Of a DNA stretch of 30,080 nucleotides, positions 1 through 9,705 are shown piece by piece. A model generated the notes under the pieces. It did no database searches. It saw only the letters and a program-made list of their open reading frames with translations, and was not told where the DNA came from. This DNA comes from Pseudozyma flocculosa PF-1. Its lineage: Eukaryota; Basidiomycota; Ustilaginomycetes; Ustilaginales; Ustilaginaceae. Each line of letters begins with the position of its first letter. The first letter of the stretch is position 1. A program made the position numbers and the translations under genes. Where the stretch lies: positions 863,075 to 893,154 of the forward strand of contig NW_006920873.1 of NCBI RefSeq assembly GCF_000417875.1. The letters are read 5' to 3'.

Positions 1-1458
1 AAGGCCAGACCCCTGCTGCCCGTGCCAGCGTCGCCGACACTGCCGCCACTGGCGCCGGCCGCGGCGCGCTGCTGGTCGCGCGCCGTGAGGATCGGCATGA
101 GGAGCCGCGCGTCGGCCGCCTTGAGCTGGTCGATGCGGTCCTTGAGCTTGTTGCGGTCCTTGACGAGCCGCTCGAGCTCGAGCTTGCGCTGCCGCTTCTC
201 GACGTTCTCGGGCTTGCGGTGGCGTCGCTCGTACGCGGCATCGGACGTGTCCTCCTCGTTGCGCATGCCGCGAGTCTTGCCCATTGCCTCGCTGTCGTCC
301 CGCAGCTTGAACTCGGGCGTCTCGATGACGGCCGTCTCGCGGCAGGCGCGTGCGACCTCGGGGTCGGCAAAGATGCTGAGGACGGCGGCTGCATCGCCCT
401 GCTGCACGGTGACGGTGCGCTCGACCAGCTCAGCGTCGTTGGTGAGGATCAGCCTGGCCGATGGAGGCAGCAGCGCCTTGTTGTTCTCGACTGGTTGAGC
501 GCGAGGGAACGAGGTGACGAGGTGAGGGCGGGCGTAGAGTCAGCATGTCTGTCCGTGTGATGGGGCGTTCGTTGGCACGACCGACGCCCATGGACCTACC
601 TAGCCTTTGCTGCGAGTCGAGCAGCTCCTCTTCCAGCATCGAGCCTGCCAGCAGGCTCGAGACCTGCCGTAGCCGCGCCGGCATCGTCCTCCTCTTGGAC
701 CTGGTCTCCGCCTGCCCATTCTTGGGCTCCTTGCGGTTCGTAGACGGGGTGGCTGCACTACGCCCGAGGCTGATCTGCCCTGCCTCCTGCTTGACTGCGA
801 CAGGTGCCGGGCTCATGGTGACGTCGCCCTCGCGTGCATCGCGAAGCCGTGCCGCGGAGACATCTTCGCCTTCTTCGTCTTCTAACTCGTCCTCCTCTTC
901 GTCCTCGTCGTCCTCGTCGACGCTCATGTCGACGTCTGACAGCGAAGATGCGCTGTCGTCGAGGTCGCGCAGACCATTTGCCTGACTCTGCAGGCCCGCG
1001 GGCGGGCGCACGGGAGGGTGCGGCGCAGCTGGGGAGGGGCCAAGTGGGTCTCTCGTGCTTGAGCTCTGATGTACCTGCTGATCGGCCGCGTCGGCCGGGG
1101 AGTCAAGGCGCATTCTCGAGCTGGAGGGCAAAGCTTGGCTGGAACGCGGACTGACATGGCGTGAAGACGGCGAAGGTGCGGTGACGGCGGTGTCGTCAGA
1201 GGCCGAGGAAGATGATGGAGGCTGTGGCCCGCGATCCAGGTCGACCATCGCCCGTCCCGCCACGCCACTGTCCAGCTGAGAAGGGCGCCGCGTGAAGAGC
1301 GAGGCCGTCGTGACCGGGGACGATGCCGGGTCGCCCACCGACAGGTAATACGAAGGCGGAACCGATGAGAGGGCCGCGGTGGGATTCGCGGTGGCAGCGG
1401 TGGTGGTGTTTGCGGTGGCGGGTGCAGAGGGTGCGAGGCCGGCGGACAGCCGGGCCAT
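1..1458 (-). CDS. SAS4/PEHE-like chromatin protein, 5' part (partial, runs off left edge)
   Basis: Two exons are visible: 1458-600 and 490-1. The intron 599-491 (109 nt) has donor CTAG|GTAGGT and acceptor ACCAG; joining them gives ...SQQRL-VENNKALLPP... in frame. At least 449 residues are encoded and the 3' end lies outside the window. The first ~200 residues are disordered (Ser/Pro/Ala, then an acidic run near plus positions 880-925). A basic patch follows, then a charged helical block in exon 2 (YERRHRKPENVEKRQRKLEL, continuing through KLKDRIDQLK, plus positions about 120-235). That block resembles the SAS4 / PEHE-type region of histone H4 acetyltransferase scaffolds. The family call rests on motif memory only and is tentative. 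The start is the first ATG of the open frame. The frame stays open upstream to a TAA at 1561-1563, next to a possible acceptor (ATAAGCAG), and a Thr-rich open stretch lies in the same frame at 1564-1911, so a further 5' exon is possible. Confidence 0.62.
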
Positions 1459-2340
1459 CGCAGGGGCTCGGTCGGGCCGCCCCGCGAGAGGGCAGCTCAA
1501 GGGCGAGGCGATGGGGGGCGCGTCGAAGGTAGAGGTGAAGGCAGCGGCGAGGACCGCTGCTTATGTACCGGGGCCGCGAGCGATCCCGACCTCACTGCAG
1601 GGCAGCGGCGACGGCAGCCGGCGCGGGCAACGAGGCGGAACTTGCACCGTGCGTGTCTGACCAGGGCGTGGGCAGCTGGTCCAGAGGGACGAGCGTGGTG
1701 CCTGCACGGCGATGGCAACGGTCGATTCGGCGTTTCGTCGGATGGCCCGATGGGGCGTGGGAGGCGCAACCTTCACTTGCTCAGGTTTCGGCTTGGCCGA
1801 CGATAGTGTGGTGGCGGTGGTCGTGTTGGTGGTGGTAGTTGGGCGCGAGGCTATTTCGGCGCGGGCGTCTTCCGAGGTCGAAGTCGAGCCTGCCTGGATC
1901 AGCAGCTGCAAGGCAAGTTGGATGCAGCTCGGGCGCAGCCAGACTAGGCAGGCCAGACGGAGCGACCGATTCGGGCTGCTTCCGACTCCTGTCTGCCTAA
2001 CTGGGCGACCGAGGAGCAGACGTGCGAGGCGGTGGCCTTTCGGATCGTGTCCGAGACCGCAGGAGGTAGGTGGGGGAAGCGGCCGGGGCGGGCGGAATGA
2101 ACCCGCGGGCGCTGAACGCTAGCCAGAGTTTCTCGGACCGAGCAGGCGGCCGGGTCTGCCGATACGGAGTGGCCGTGCTGAACGCTGCGAATGGCGAGAG
2201 ATCGAGCGGTGCGGGGGGGTGGCGAGCTGTGACAGTCCGGATGGGGGCCGGGACGAGGGATGGGGGGGCAGGACAGGGCAGGGGAGGGCCGGCTGGTCGC
2301 GTCGAGGGCGCGGCAGCTGGATGTCGTTCTTCGGCCTGGT

Positions 2341-2360
2341 CAGCCAGCCAGCCAGCCAGC
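2341..2360. repeat. (CAGC)5 microsatellite
   Basis: Five perfect CAGC units lie in the promoter region of the peroxidase gene, followed about 80 bp later by degenerate CCCAGC hexamers. Confidence 0.85.
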
Positions 2361-2515
2361 GGAGCGGTCCCGGTGGAGGCAAGGCCCAATCGGCTGGCCT
2401 GCGCTGCCCGGCCTCGACGCCGCTCTCTGGCTGGCTCGGCCAGCCCCAGCCCCATCCCCAGCCCCAGCCCCAGCTCCAGCCTCAGCCTGCCTACACGCCA
2501 CGCCCAGCCTACGCA

Positions 2516-2525
2516 CCATATATGG
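2516..2525. promoter_or_regulatory. Perfect CArG-box palindrome CCATATATGG, also TATA-like
   Basis: CCATATATGG lies 173 bp upstream of the peroxidase ATG (2698). It matches the CC(A/T)6GG consensus bound by SRF/Mcm1-type MADS factors, and its ATATAT core could also serve as a TATA element. An AT-only 6-mer flanked by CC/GG stands out in this GC-rich DNA. Function is inferred. Confidence 0.4.
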
Positions 2526-2580
2526 ACCTGTCTTCTCCATCGACGGCCTGCCCTCGTCGCTGCCCCGCCTCTCGCCACCA

Positions 2581-2653
2581 TCTTGTCTCTCTCTCTCTAG
2601 TTTTCTCTCTTTTGCGCGCGCTCTCTGTCTCTCTGTCTCTCTCTCTCTCTCGT
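2581..2653 (+). promoter_or_regulatory. CT-rich tract before the peroxidase start
   Basis: This is a nearly continuous CT/CTGT microsatellite ending 44 bp before the ATG. Pyrimidine tracts just upstream of the start codon are common at transcription start regions of well-expressed fungal genes. It supports transcription rightward from here and the choice of the 2698 ATG. Confidence 0.5.
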
Positions 2654-2697
2654 TGCATCGCACTCGGTTTCTCCCTCACGCCCGTCGTCCGACGACC

Positions 2698-4646
2698 ATG
2701 AGCTCCCTGCCGGACGAGCCCTACTATCCGCCGGAGCTGCTCGGCGATCCTGTCCTCTTCGACTGGATCGCCATCAAAGACGCCCTCGGACGCATTGCCA
2801 GGGCCGCCGTCGGCGCCGTCCAGTCAGCAGTCTTCTGGCTGGTGCTGATCCAGGTCGATGCCGCCATCCTGCTTGCCAATCTCCTGCTGCCGTACCGGAG
2901 CGCACCTGTCCACGGTCGCGCTCACGGTGTCGTCGACGGCGACGGTGTGTCGCGACGTCGGCGCCGCGTCCATTACATCTCGCACCGCCGCAGCCGGGTG
3001 GCCGTGGGCGCCGGTGGGGCTGCGGCTGCGGCCGCGACCGGCAGCGAGATCGTGAGCCACTCGTTCTCTCCCCTGCAGCCGCCCCGCATCTGGCATGCGC
3101 CCTTCTCCTTCCTCCTGTGCCAGCTCGCCTTCTTCTTTGGCGCCACCGACGGCCGCGGCCCCGAGTGGCTCAGGTGGTGGTCCGCCTGGTCCGGTATCGG
3201 CTGGCGCGGCGATTGGGGGCTCGCCGACTGGCCAAAGGAGTGGGACCTTCGCAGCCCCTGCCCGCCGCTCAACGCCCTCGCCAACCACGGCATCCTGCCC
3301 CTCGACGGCCGCGGCATCCGTCCCCACCAGCTGGCCTCTGCCGTCATGCACACCTTCAACCTCTCTCCCACGCTCGCGCTGGCGCTCACGTGGACTGCAG
3401 AGCCGCTCTGGCGGCACCGCGGCGAGTTTGACCTGAGCGACCTGTGCGCCCACAACGTCGTCGAACGCGACGCCAGCCTGCTGCGTAAGTACCTACGGTC
3501 GTAAGCGGGCAACGCCTCGAAGCCGCCCGGCCGAGCCTCAGGCCTGCGGTCACCATCTGACGAGCCGAGCAACGGTCGCGTGTCCACCTCCTCCTCCCCG
3601 CCCGTGGACCGGCGGCGTGGCGATGGCAGGCCCGGACGTCAACTCGGTCGAGCAAAAGAAGGACGACCAGGCGCAGGAGCACTCGTGGCCGGGCTTGGTC
3701 GATGCGCTGCTGCCGACGTCCGAGAGCGAGTTGCTGCGAGAGGCCAAAGCGGCGGGCGCGCAAGCCGGCGGCTGGGACGGCCCCAAGGCCACTGCCTATC
3801 AAGTGCCGCACCTCAGCCTCGCCAACCTCGCCGACGCCATCGCTGCGCGCCGTCTGCAGTGCGCCGCCAGCGATGGTCAGTACAGCCTCCGCCTCGGTCA
3901 AAAGGTCCACGCCAGCTTCAAGACCGCCCTGGTGAGTCTTTGGCGTGGCCCAGGCGGTGGCTGCTGAGCTGCTCGTCGTCGCGATGTGGTGCTGGTCGCT
4001 CGCAGCACCTCGTTTTTGTCTGACACCGAGCATGACTGCGCACCTCTCTGTTCAGCTCCACGGCTTGCTCGGCGGCAAGATTAGCGACCTTCGCCGGTTC
4101 GTTGGCGGCACGCAGTACGTCGACGTGGACCTCGCCAGCAGCGACCAGGGTGCCCGCAGCGCCGAGGGCGAGGTCCAGTACCTGTCTGGCCTCGAGCACA
4201 TCCCTTCGGGCTGGCAGCCTGCAAGCACGGCCTGCTTCGGAATGACGCTGCTCGAGGCCCTGTGGCGCGGCATCAAGGTCGAACTGGCCGTCGGCGACAC
4301 GGCTGTGCCGCGCAAGGTCGGCTGGAAGTCGCCCGAGGACGTCTTGGGCGGCGGTCGGTCTAGCTCCCGCCGCCGCGATCGGGACATGGCTGGCTACAGC
4401 GTACCGGCCAAGCAGCGCCGCACCTGGCCACCGCGGCCGGTCGCCGTACAGGCCCAGGCGGAGACCGAGGCGGAAGCGCAGTTCCCGAGCAGCGAGAGCA
4501 CGCTCGGCGGCGCTCCCTACGGACAGGCGGCGGGGGCGGCGGCGGCACCGGAACGGGAGCTCGAGAGGCCCAGGACCGTCAGCTTCGATGTCGGAGGCGC
4601 GTCGGAAGCGGTCGAGCCCGCTCAGCCGCAGTCTGCCGAGCCCTGA
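2698..4646 (+). CDS. Membrane-anchored heme-thiolate peroxidase (chloroperoxidase family, Peroxidase_2)
   Basis: Exons are 2698-3484, 3630-3931 and 4056-4646, giving 559 aa. Donors are GTAAGT and GTGAGT; acceptors are GGCAG and TTCAG; the joins keep frame (...DASLL-RPDVNS..., ...FKTAL-LHGLLGG...). The heme-ligand motif PCPPLNALANHG has Cys188 as the expected proximal thiolate. The next family block, usually EHD in chloroperoxidases or EGD in unspecific peroxygenases, reads E256-R257-D258 followed by ASL. A GLEHIPSGW block (E410) matches the downstream conserved region; I cannot assign the distal acid-base Glu with certainty. Family members usually begin shortly before the PCP motif, but here about 180 residues precede it, with hydrophobic segments at 36-64 and 134-148. 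No cleavable signal peptide is evident, so the protein is probably membrane-bound. The last ~110 residues are low-complexity. The family catalyses peroxide-dependent halogenation, peroxidation or oxygen transfer; the substrate here is unknown. The start is the first ATG after the CT tract. Confidence 0.85.
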
Positions 4647-5077
4647 CGGGCGGGAACAGCCAGGACCAGATCTGATGGGATGCCGGCAAAAGTGCAAAGC
4701 AGCAGGGCAACCAAGCGGCCAACGAGCTGCATTGAGCAACACGAGCACGACGGACCGGTCGAGCGAGCGCGCACGAAGCGTGGCCGACGCGCTTCGAGCA
4801 ATCGTCAGCGCGAGTCGCGGGGACTTGCGCCGCAATGCAGTCGAGCTCCCCGCCCGACGTTCGCAGACCAGACCCGGCGGCGAGGACACGTGAATGTCAG
4901 GCATCTAAGGCGTCGAATGCGCAGGTGCTTTTGCAGGCGCTGACCCGAGAAGCGAGAAGAGAGACCGTGACGTGGAGGACATTGCAGAAGCATGCAGGGT
5001 GAGCCGCGGGATCGAGGATCGTGTGACGGGAGGGGCAAGAGGGCGAAGGCGACGACGGCGGGAGCGGGGGTCGAAGC
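4647..5077. other. Convergent intergenic region
   Basis: This is 431 bp between the 3' ends of the peroxidase gene and the synaptojanin-like gene. I see no gene. It must hold both 3' UTRs and polyadenylation signals; no clear AATAAA was noticed. Confidence 0.6.
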
Positions 5078-8000
5078 TCAGTCGCTGTCGTCGAGCAGGC
5101 TCCGCGAGCTGCGCTGGGAAGAATACGAGGCCGACCTGGGCCCAAGACCGGGGCGCGCCCGCGGGCGAAGGGGGACTTTGGGTGCGGTCGTGGCCGTGCC
5201 GCTGCCGCTGCTGCTGGAGCCGGGGTGGAGTGTCGAGGCTGAGGCTGGGGTCGATGCAGCAGCGACGCTGGACGGTTTGACGGGGATGGGGGGTGGAGGC
5301 GGTTTGCCGGAAGCCGTGCTGCCCGTCGCCATCGTCATGGCAGTCGCGGTGGTGGCAGAGGGAGGCGCGCTAAAGGACGAGGCGGGTAGGCTTGCGGGAC
5401 CGCTAAAGACTCGTCGTTCCGCCCCCGCCGACGCGTGGGCGGACGCCGCGGTTGCAGGCTTGGCGGGTGTCGATTCGGTGATGGCCGACGAATTCGCCTG
5501 GGCCGCGAGAAGCGACGAGGATGATGGCGACGACGACGAGATGTTGCGAGGTGGAGCCGCTGGTGCTGGTGCTGGTGGTGGCTTCCTCGCCGTATAGCCC
5601 CCTACCGCCTGGGGTCTGATTGCACCGCCACCGCTAGGGCTAGAGGTGCCGACATTCGGAGGTCGTCGGCGCCTCGTGGCCGAACTCGTCGATGGGCGGA
5701 ACGGGTTGACGCTCGTCCATCCCGCCTCGCTCTCCGGCCCATCCTCACCATCCTCGTCGTCGTACTCGTCGTCGTCATCATCCTCGCCGTCGTCGTCGTC
5801 GAGCGAGTCAGTCCCGTCCGTGTCGTACTCTTCGCCCTCGGCCGGCGCAGCCTCGTTGCGATGGCGTCGACCGCCGTCCCACCAGTTCCAGTGCTCGTCG
5901 GAAGGATCTGGCACCTCGCCGTCCGTCTCGGCGTCGCTGCCCGTCCCATCGCTGCGGGCGAAACCGACTCCTTCGCCGCCGCCGCCGCCGCCGCCGCCAC
6001 CGCCACCTCCATCGCCGGGCGAGATGCCGAGCTCGGCCCTTTTCCGCTCCATGAGCTCGCGCTTGATGGCATTCTTGTGCGCCTCATCAATGGTGCGCAC
6101 CTGCACCTTGAACGACGAGTAGACGGGGCGGTGGTCGCTCGTCTTGAGCTCGGCGCGGTAGTAGCTCTGCTGCTCGACGCCGACGCCGCGGTAGAGGATG
6201 CGATCCGTCCAGGCGGGGATGCGCTGCTTCTCGGACGAGTCGTACGTCGTCGACCCGTTGTCGTACTTGTACGTCGGCGCAAACAGCAGCAGCCCTTCCT
6301 CGTAACCGGGAAACACGGCGCCGGCCTCGCGCGAGCGCGCCAGCTGGTCGCGCGGGTAGAGGGCGGCGAAATCCTCGCGGGCCGCCAGCGCCCGCACGGC
6401 GTCGTTGGCCAGGTCGATGCGGTAGTTGAAGTCGCCCAGCCACAGCACGACGTCGTGCGACGCGATGCTGCGCCCGCGCCCGAAGCTCAGCCCACGCGTA
6501 ATGGTCCAGTAGTCGGCGTTGCGCTCCTCGTAGTTGGTGTGGCCCGCGGCAAAGTGGGCCGTGACGAGGCAGATGGACGTGTCGCACAGGTTGAGCCGGA
6601 TGGCCACGCCGCCCTTGTTGCCGCTCATGCCCTTGAGGCCCGTCTTTTTGGTCGCCGCCTCGACCTGCCGGATGTCGTGCACCAGCGCCTCCTTGGCCAG
6701 CACAATGAGCGCCGTGCCCACCAGCTGCTCGCTCCGCAGCAGCACGTAGTCGCTCCGTTTCCGCGGTCGGCGCGACAGCGTGTCGACAAGCTTGGCCTCC
6801 CACTGCCGGATCTTGTCCGGATCCGTCATGAGGATCTGCTGCGGCGTCAGCTGGACAATCTCTTGGAAGCCGATGGCAAACAGGTCCGGCTCGTCGTCGT
6901 CGCCGCCGCCGCCCGGAAAGAGCCAGGGCAGCAGCGACTCGCCGGGCGGCTGGCCGTTGAGGTTGAACGTGCCGGCAAAGATCGACACGGTGCGGCTGCT
7001 CGAGTACTCGTCGATCCGCGCCGACAGCTCGGCCGAGACGCTGTCGACGATCGGGTCAAACACCGTCACGGGCCGCTGGTCGGCCATGTTGCCAAGCAGC
7101 GCGTCGATGACGTTCTGCTTGCCCTTGTCCTGGAAGTTGTTGATGTACATCCTGCCGGCGCTCTTGGCGGCGTCGCTGAGCAGGCCGCCGAGCGTCTTTT
7201 TGCCGCTGCGGGTGAAGCTCGTGTTGAGCGCGCCCGTGCCGGCGTAGATCTTGGAGAGGGCGTCGCCGTTTTCGGCCCACAGCACGCGGTGGTGCGTCCA
7301 GAGCGGGTGACCCGGCGAGGCGAAAGGCTCAAAGAAGCCGCGGCGCGCGGCGGCCGCCTCGACAAACGACTCGAGCGTCGACTGCGACAGCATGTCCTGG
7401 ACCACGTTGGTGCGGTCGAGGCAGTCGAGGCAGTTGGTGCGGAAGACGCCGCGCTGCCGCTTGCGCAGCCTGCCCGCCTTGGCGTCGTAGACCGTGTAGC
7501 CAAACGCCTTGCGCTTGAGCTGGACCGGGCCCAGGAAGCGCAGCTCGCTGCGCACACCGTCCAGGCCGCCCGTCGTCCGCGAGACGGTGTGGAAGTCGAA
7601 GTTAGTGAGGCCGATCCGCTCTCCGATGTCGTCGCCGTTGCCGTCGTCGGTGGAGTAGCGCTGGTTGTCGTCCTCGTCCTCGTCGTCACCGCCGCCGCCG
7701 CCGCCGCCGCTGTAGCCTTCGCCTTTCGCGCCCTGGCCACCGCTCGGCACGCCCTCGTCGGCGGGCAGCACCGCCAGCGACTCGGCCGAGCTGTGGCGGA
7801 TGTGCTCGGCGTAGGCGGCGCTGAGCACCGTCTCGGCGTCGCGCGTGCCCAGCAGGTTGACGGCGTGCACCTGCGAGTAGTGCGAGATGAGGTCGGCAAA
7901 GTGGCGGTCAAAGGCGGGCTGGGATGCGACGCGGGAGCGGGTGACCTGGATGCGGGCGTTGAAGGCCTGCAGGCCCTGCTGCTCCCAGAAGAGCGGCACC

Positions 8001-9130
8001 GAGCCGCGCACCTGGTCGTAGCTGAAGACGGCGTCGTCGGTGCTGAAGAGGGTCTCGGACTCGACAAAGTTGGCAACGTTGCCGTCGTCGTCGACGCCGC
8101 GCGTGTTGAAGCGCGTCCCGGCGCGCTTCCAGCTGAGGCGGCTGATGACGGCGAGGGAGCAGGTGGCGCGTTGCCGTTGCGCGCCTGTCGCTGGCAACAG
8201 GGACGACGACGACGAAGACGTCGTCGACGAGGGGATGGCCGAGGGCGGGCCGGAGGGAGCTGCGCCGGCCATGTCGTATACGCCGACGAAGCCCTGTATT
8301 GCAAGGAGGAGGAAGCTGTGGGCATCGAGCCTGGCGCGGTCGGGGGCCTCGAGGCGATGTCGAAAGTCGATGAGCGGCTGGATCATGTAGCTGTTCCACA
8401 CGAAGCGGCCGTCGTAGCGCGAGATGTCGTGCTGCTGCTGCTGCTGCTGCTGCGGGCGCACCCGAGGGTTGCGGGGAGCGGCGTGGCGCAGCCTCTGGTC
8501 GAGGCGGGTGGAGATGTCAAAGGCGCCGCCCTTTGCAAAGTAGAAGGTGCCCGTGCCGAGGAGCTTCTTGAGGCTGGCGCAGGGGTGCTCGTACACGCTG
8601 GGCTGGGTGACGGCGGCGTCGTTGGGTGGGCCGATGGCGTCGTAGGGGTCGAGGCCGGCCTGCGGGTGGCTCTCGGAGATGATGGTGTCGTCCCAGGTGG
8701 AGCGGTTGACGCAGAAGAAGGCGACCGATGTGATGCGCATCACGGCCTCCCCGGGGCGTATGGAGCCGACGTCGACGGCAGAGGTGACGACGGCGACAAA
8801 GAGGTCAGGGCCGACATTGATGAGGCCGAGGCAGCCGGCAATGGGGCGCGAGGTGAGCTTCTGCAGTGCGAAGCCGTCCAGGTCGCGATCCTTGACCACT
8901 TCGACGACGGCGCGGGAGGCCGACGACGACGACGACGACGACGAAGGTGGTGCGCCGGCGTCGAAATCGGAAGAGGGATGGGCTGACGAGGCAGGCGTGA
9001 GGGCGGATGCCTGAGACGAGACGAGGATGGCCGTAGTGGTGCCACCGCCGCCGCCGCCGCTAGGGCTGGATTGAGGACCATGTGCGACTAAGGCGATGAC
9101 GCGAGGGGCGTCCTGAAGGTAGACGTGCAT
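5078..9130 (-). CDS. Synaptojanin-like phosphoinositide phosphatase (SAC + inositol 5-phosphatase)
   Basis: A single uninterrupted exon encodes 1350 aa. The N-terminus MHVYLQDAPRVIALVAHG is typical for synaptojanins. The SAC domain covers roughly residues 1-640, with an intact CX5RT active site (C567 to T574 in NCLDCLDRTN). A Gly/acidic insert sits near 455-500. The 5-phosphatase domain covers about 720-1010: G720TFNLNG, catalytic Glu757 in GFQEIVQL, KGMSGNKGG, WLGDFNYRID (D900), RIPAWTDRIL (W974) and S998DHRP. The tail has poly-Gly, a long acidic run, an NPF motif (N1142, a potential EH-domain ligand) and proline-rich PxxP segments. These enzymes strip phosphates from PI(4,5)P2 and PI monophosphates during endocytosis and Golgi-endosome traffic. 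Because the SAC site is intact, it resembles yeast Inp52/Inp53 more than Inp51, whose SAC site is defective. The start codon is well supported by the conserved N-terminus. Confidence 0.97.
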   Translation of the reverse strand: MHVYLQDAPRVIALVAHGPQSSPSGGGGGGTTTAILVSSQASALTPASSAHPSSDFDAGAPPSSSSSSSSASRAVVEVVKDRDLDGFALQKLTSRPIAGCLGLINVGPDLFVAVVTSAVDVGSIRPGEAVMRITSVAFFCVNRSTWDDTIISESHPQAGLDPYDAIGPPNDAAVTQPSVYEHPCASLKKLLGTGTFYFAKGGAFDISTRLDQRLRHAAPRNPRVRPQQQQQQQHDISRYDGRFVWNSYMIQPLIDFRHRLEAPDRARLDAHSFLLLAIQGFVGVYDMAGAAPSGPPSAIPSSTTSSSSSSLLPATGAQRQRATCSLAVISRLSWKRAGTRFNTRGVDDDGNVANFVESETLFSTDDAVFSYDQVRGSVPLFWEQQGLQAFNARIQVTRSRVASQPAFDRHFADLISHYSQVHAVNLLGTRDAETVLSAAYAEHIRHSSAESLAVLPADEGVPSGGQGAKGEGYSGGGGGGGDDEDEDDNQRYSTDDGNGDDIGERIGLTNFDFHTVSRTTGGLDGVRSELRFLGPVQLKRKAFGYTVYDAKAGRLRKRQRGVFRTNCLDCLDRTNVVQDMLSQSTLESFVEAAAARRGFFEPFASPGHPLWTHHRVLWAENGDALSKIYAGTGALNTSFTRSGKKTLGGLLSDAAKSAGRMYINNFQDKGKQNVIDALLGNMADQRPVTVFDPIVDSVSAELSARIDEYSSSRTVSIFAGTFNLNGQPPGESLLPWLFPGGGGDDDEPDLFAIGFQEIVQLTPQQILMTDPDKIRQWEAKLVDTLSRRPRKRSDYVLLRSEQLVGTALIVLAKEALVHDIRQVEAATKKTGLKGMSGNKGGVAIRLNLCDTSICLVTAHFAAGHTNYEERNADYWTITRGLSFGRGRSIASHDVVLWLGDFNYRIDLANDAVRALAAREDFAALYPRDQLARSREAGAVFPGYEEGLLLFAPTYKYDNGSTTYDSSEKQRIPAWTDRILYRGVGVEQQSYYRAELKTSDHRPVYSSFKVQVRTIDEAHKNAIKRELMERKRAELGISPGDGGGGGGGGGGGGEGVGFARSDGTGSDAETDGEVPDPSDEHWNWWDGGRRHRNEAAPAEGEEYDTDGTDSLDDDDGEDDDDDEYDDEDGEDGPESEAGWTSVNPFRPSTSSATRRRRPPNVGTSSPSGGGAIRPQAVGGYTARKPPPAPAPAAPPRNISSSSPSSSSLLAAQANSSAITESTPAKPATAASAHASAGAERRVFSGPASLPASSFSAPPSATTATAMTMATGSTASGKPPPPPIPVKPSSVAAASTPASASTLHPGSSSSGSGTATTAPKVPLRPRARPGLGPRSASYSSQRSSRSLLDDSD

Positions 9131-9705
9131 CGCCGTGGCGGTCGCGATGGCGCTGGCGGTCGATATCGAGGTCGAGGTCGGGTAAGAGGGTCTGAACGTG
9201 ACTGTGGGGGAAAGGCAAGCAAGCCAAAGAAAGGCCCATCAATGCGTGGGCTGCTTTGGCTGCCAGGCAACAGGTGAGCCGTGCGCGCGGCACAGCCTCT
9301 CTGCTCCGCCGCCGCTGCCGCCGCCTTCGGGCGATACATACATCGACCGACCTGCTACCTCCACCTGGCCTGCCTCTCGACCTCTTTTGCAACTGGAGGA
9401 GTGGATGGGGCGAGTCTTGATCTGCCATGTGTGGCAGCCTTGATTCAATGCTTGCATCAATTGACATCGGCCCAGGCTGGTGCCAACGGCTCCGAGGCCC
9501 GCGGTGCCTTTTCGCCGACTTCCGAGACTTCCACTACGGTATTTCCGCCTCGCGCGCGCGCGCTTTCCCTCCTGCCAGCACACCACCACCTCTCCGATCC
9601 CGCGTCCTTTTGACTTTGTCACCGGACCACCTTGTGCCAGCGCATAGGTGCGTCGACCACCCGCCCGGATCTCTTTGTCTGCTGGGCGCGCTCCCATCGT
9701 GGGTC

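Larger units (their letters stand above)
1459..2697. other. Divergent intergenic region (shared promoter)
   Basis: This is about 1.24 kb between the minus-strand SAS4-like gene and the plus-strand peroxidase gene. It holds a Thr-rich open frame on the minus strand (1564-1911) that may be an upstream exon of the left gene. On the right side it holds a (CAGC)5 run, a CCCAGC-rich stretch (about 2440-2487), a CArG-like palindrome and a CT tract. The long open frames on both strands between 1997 and 2600 have Arg/Pro-rich, repeat-derived translations and do not look coding. Confidence 0.6.

Noticed and set aside
1997..2581. Minus-strand open frame of 194 codons
   Set aside because: Its GLGLGMGLGL and Arg/Ala-rich sequence comes from CCCAGC repeats. 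No start context or domain was seen.
2260..2697. In-frame N-terminal extension of the peroxidase
   Set aside because: There is no strong start context, the translation is made of promoter microsatellites, and the CT tract marks the likely leader.
5861..8986. 3.1-kb open frame on the plus strand, antisense to the synaptojanin-like gene
   Set aside because: Its translation is the Ala/Val/Arg/Gly-rich shadow expected opposite a high-GC3 gene, with no domain. The minus-strand protein matches its family end to end.
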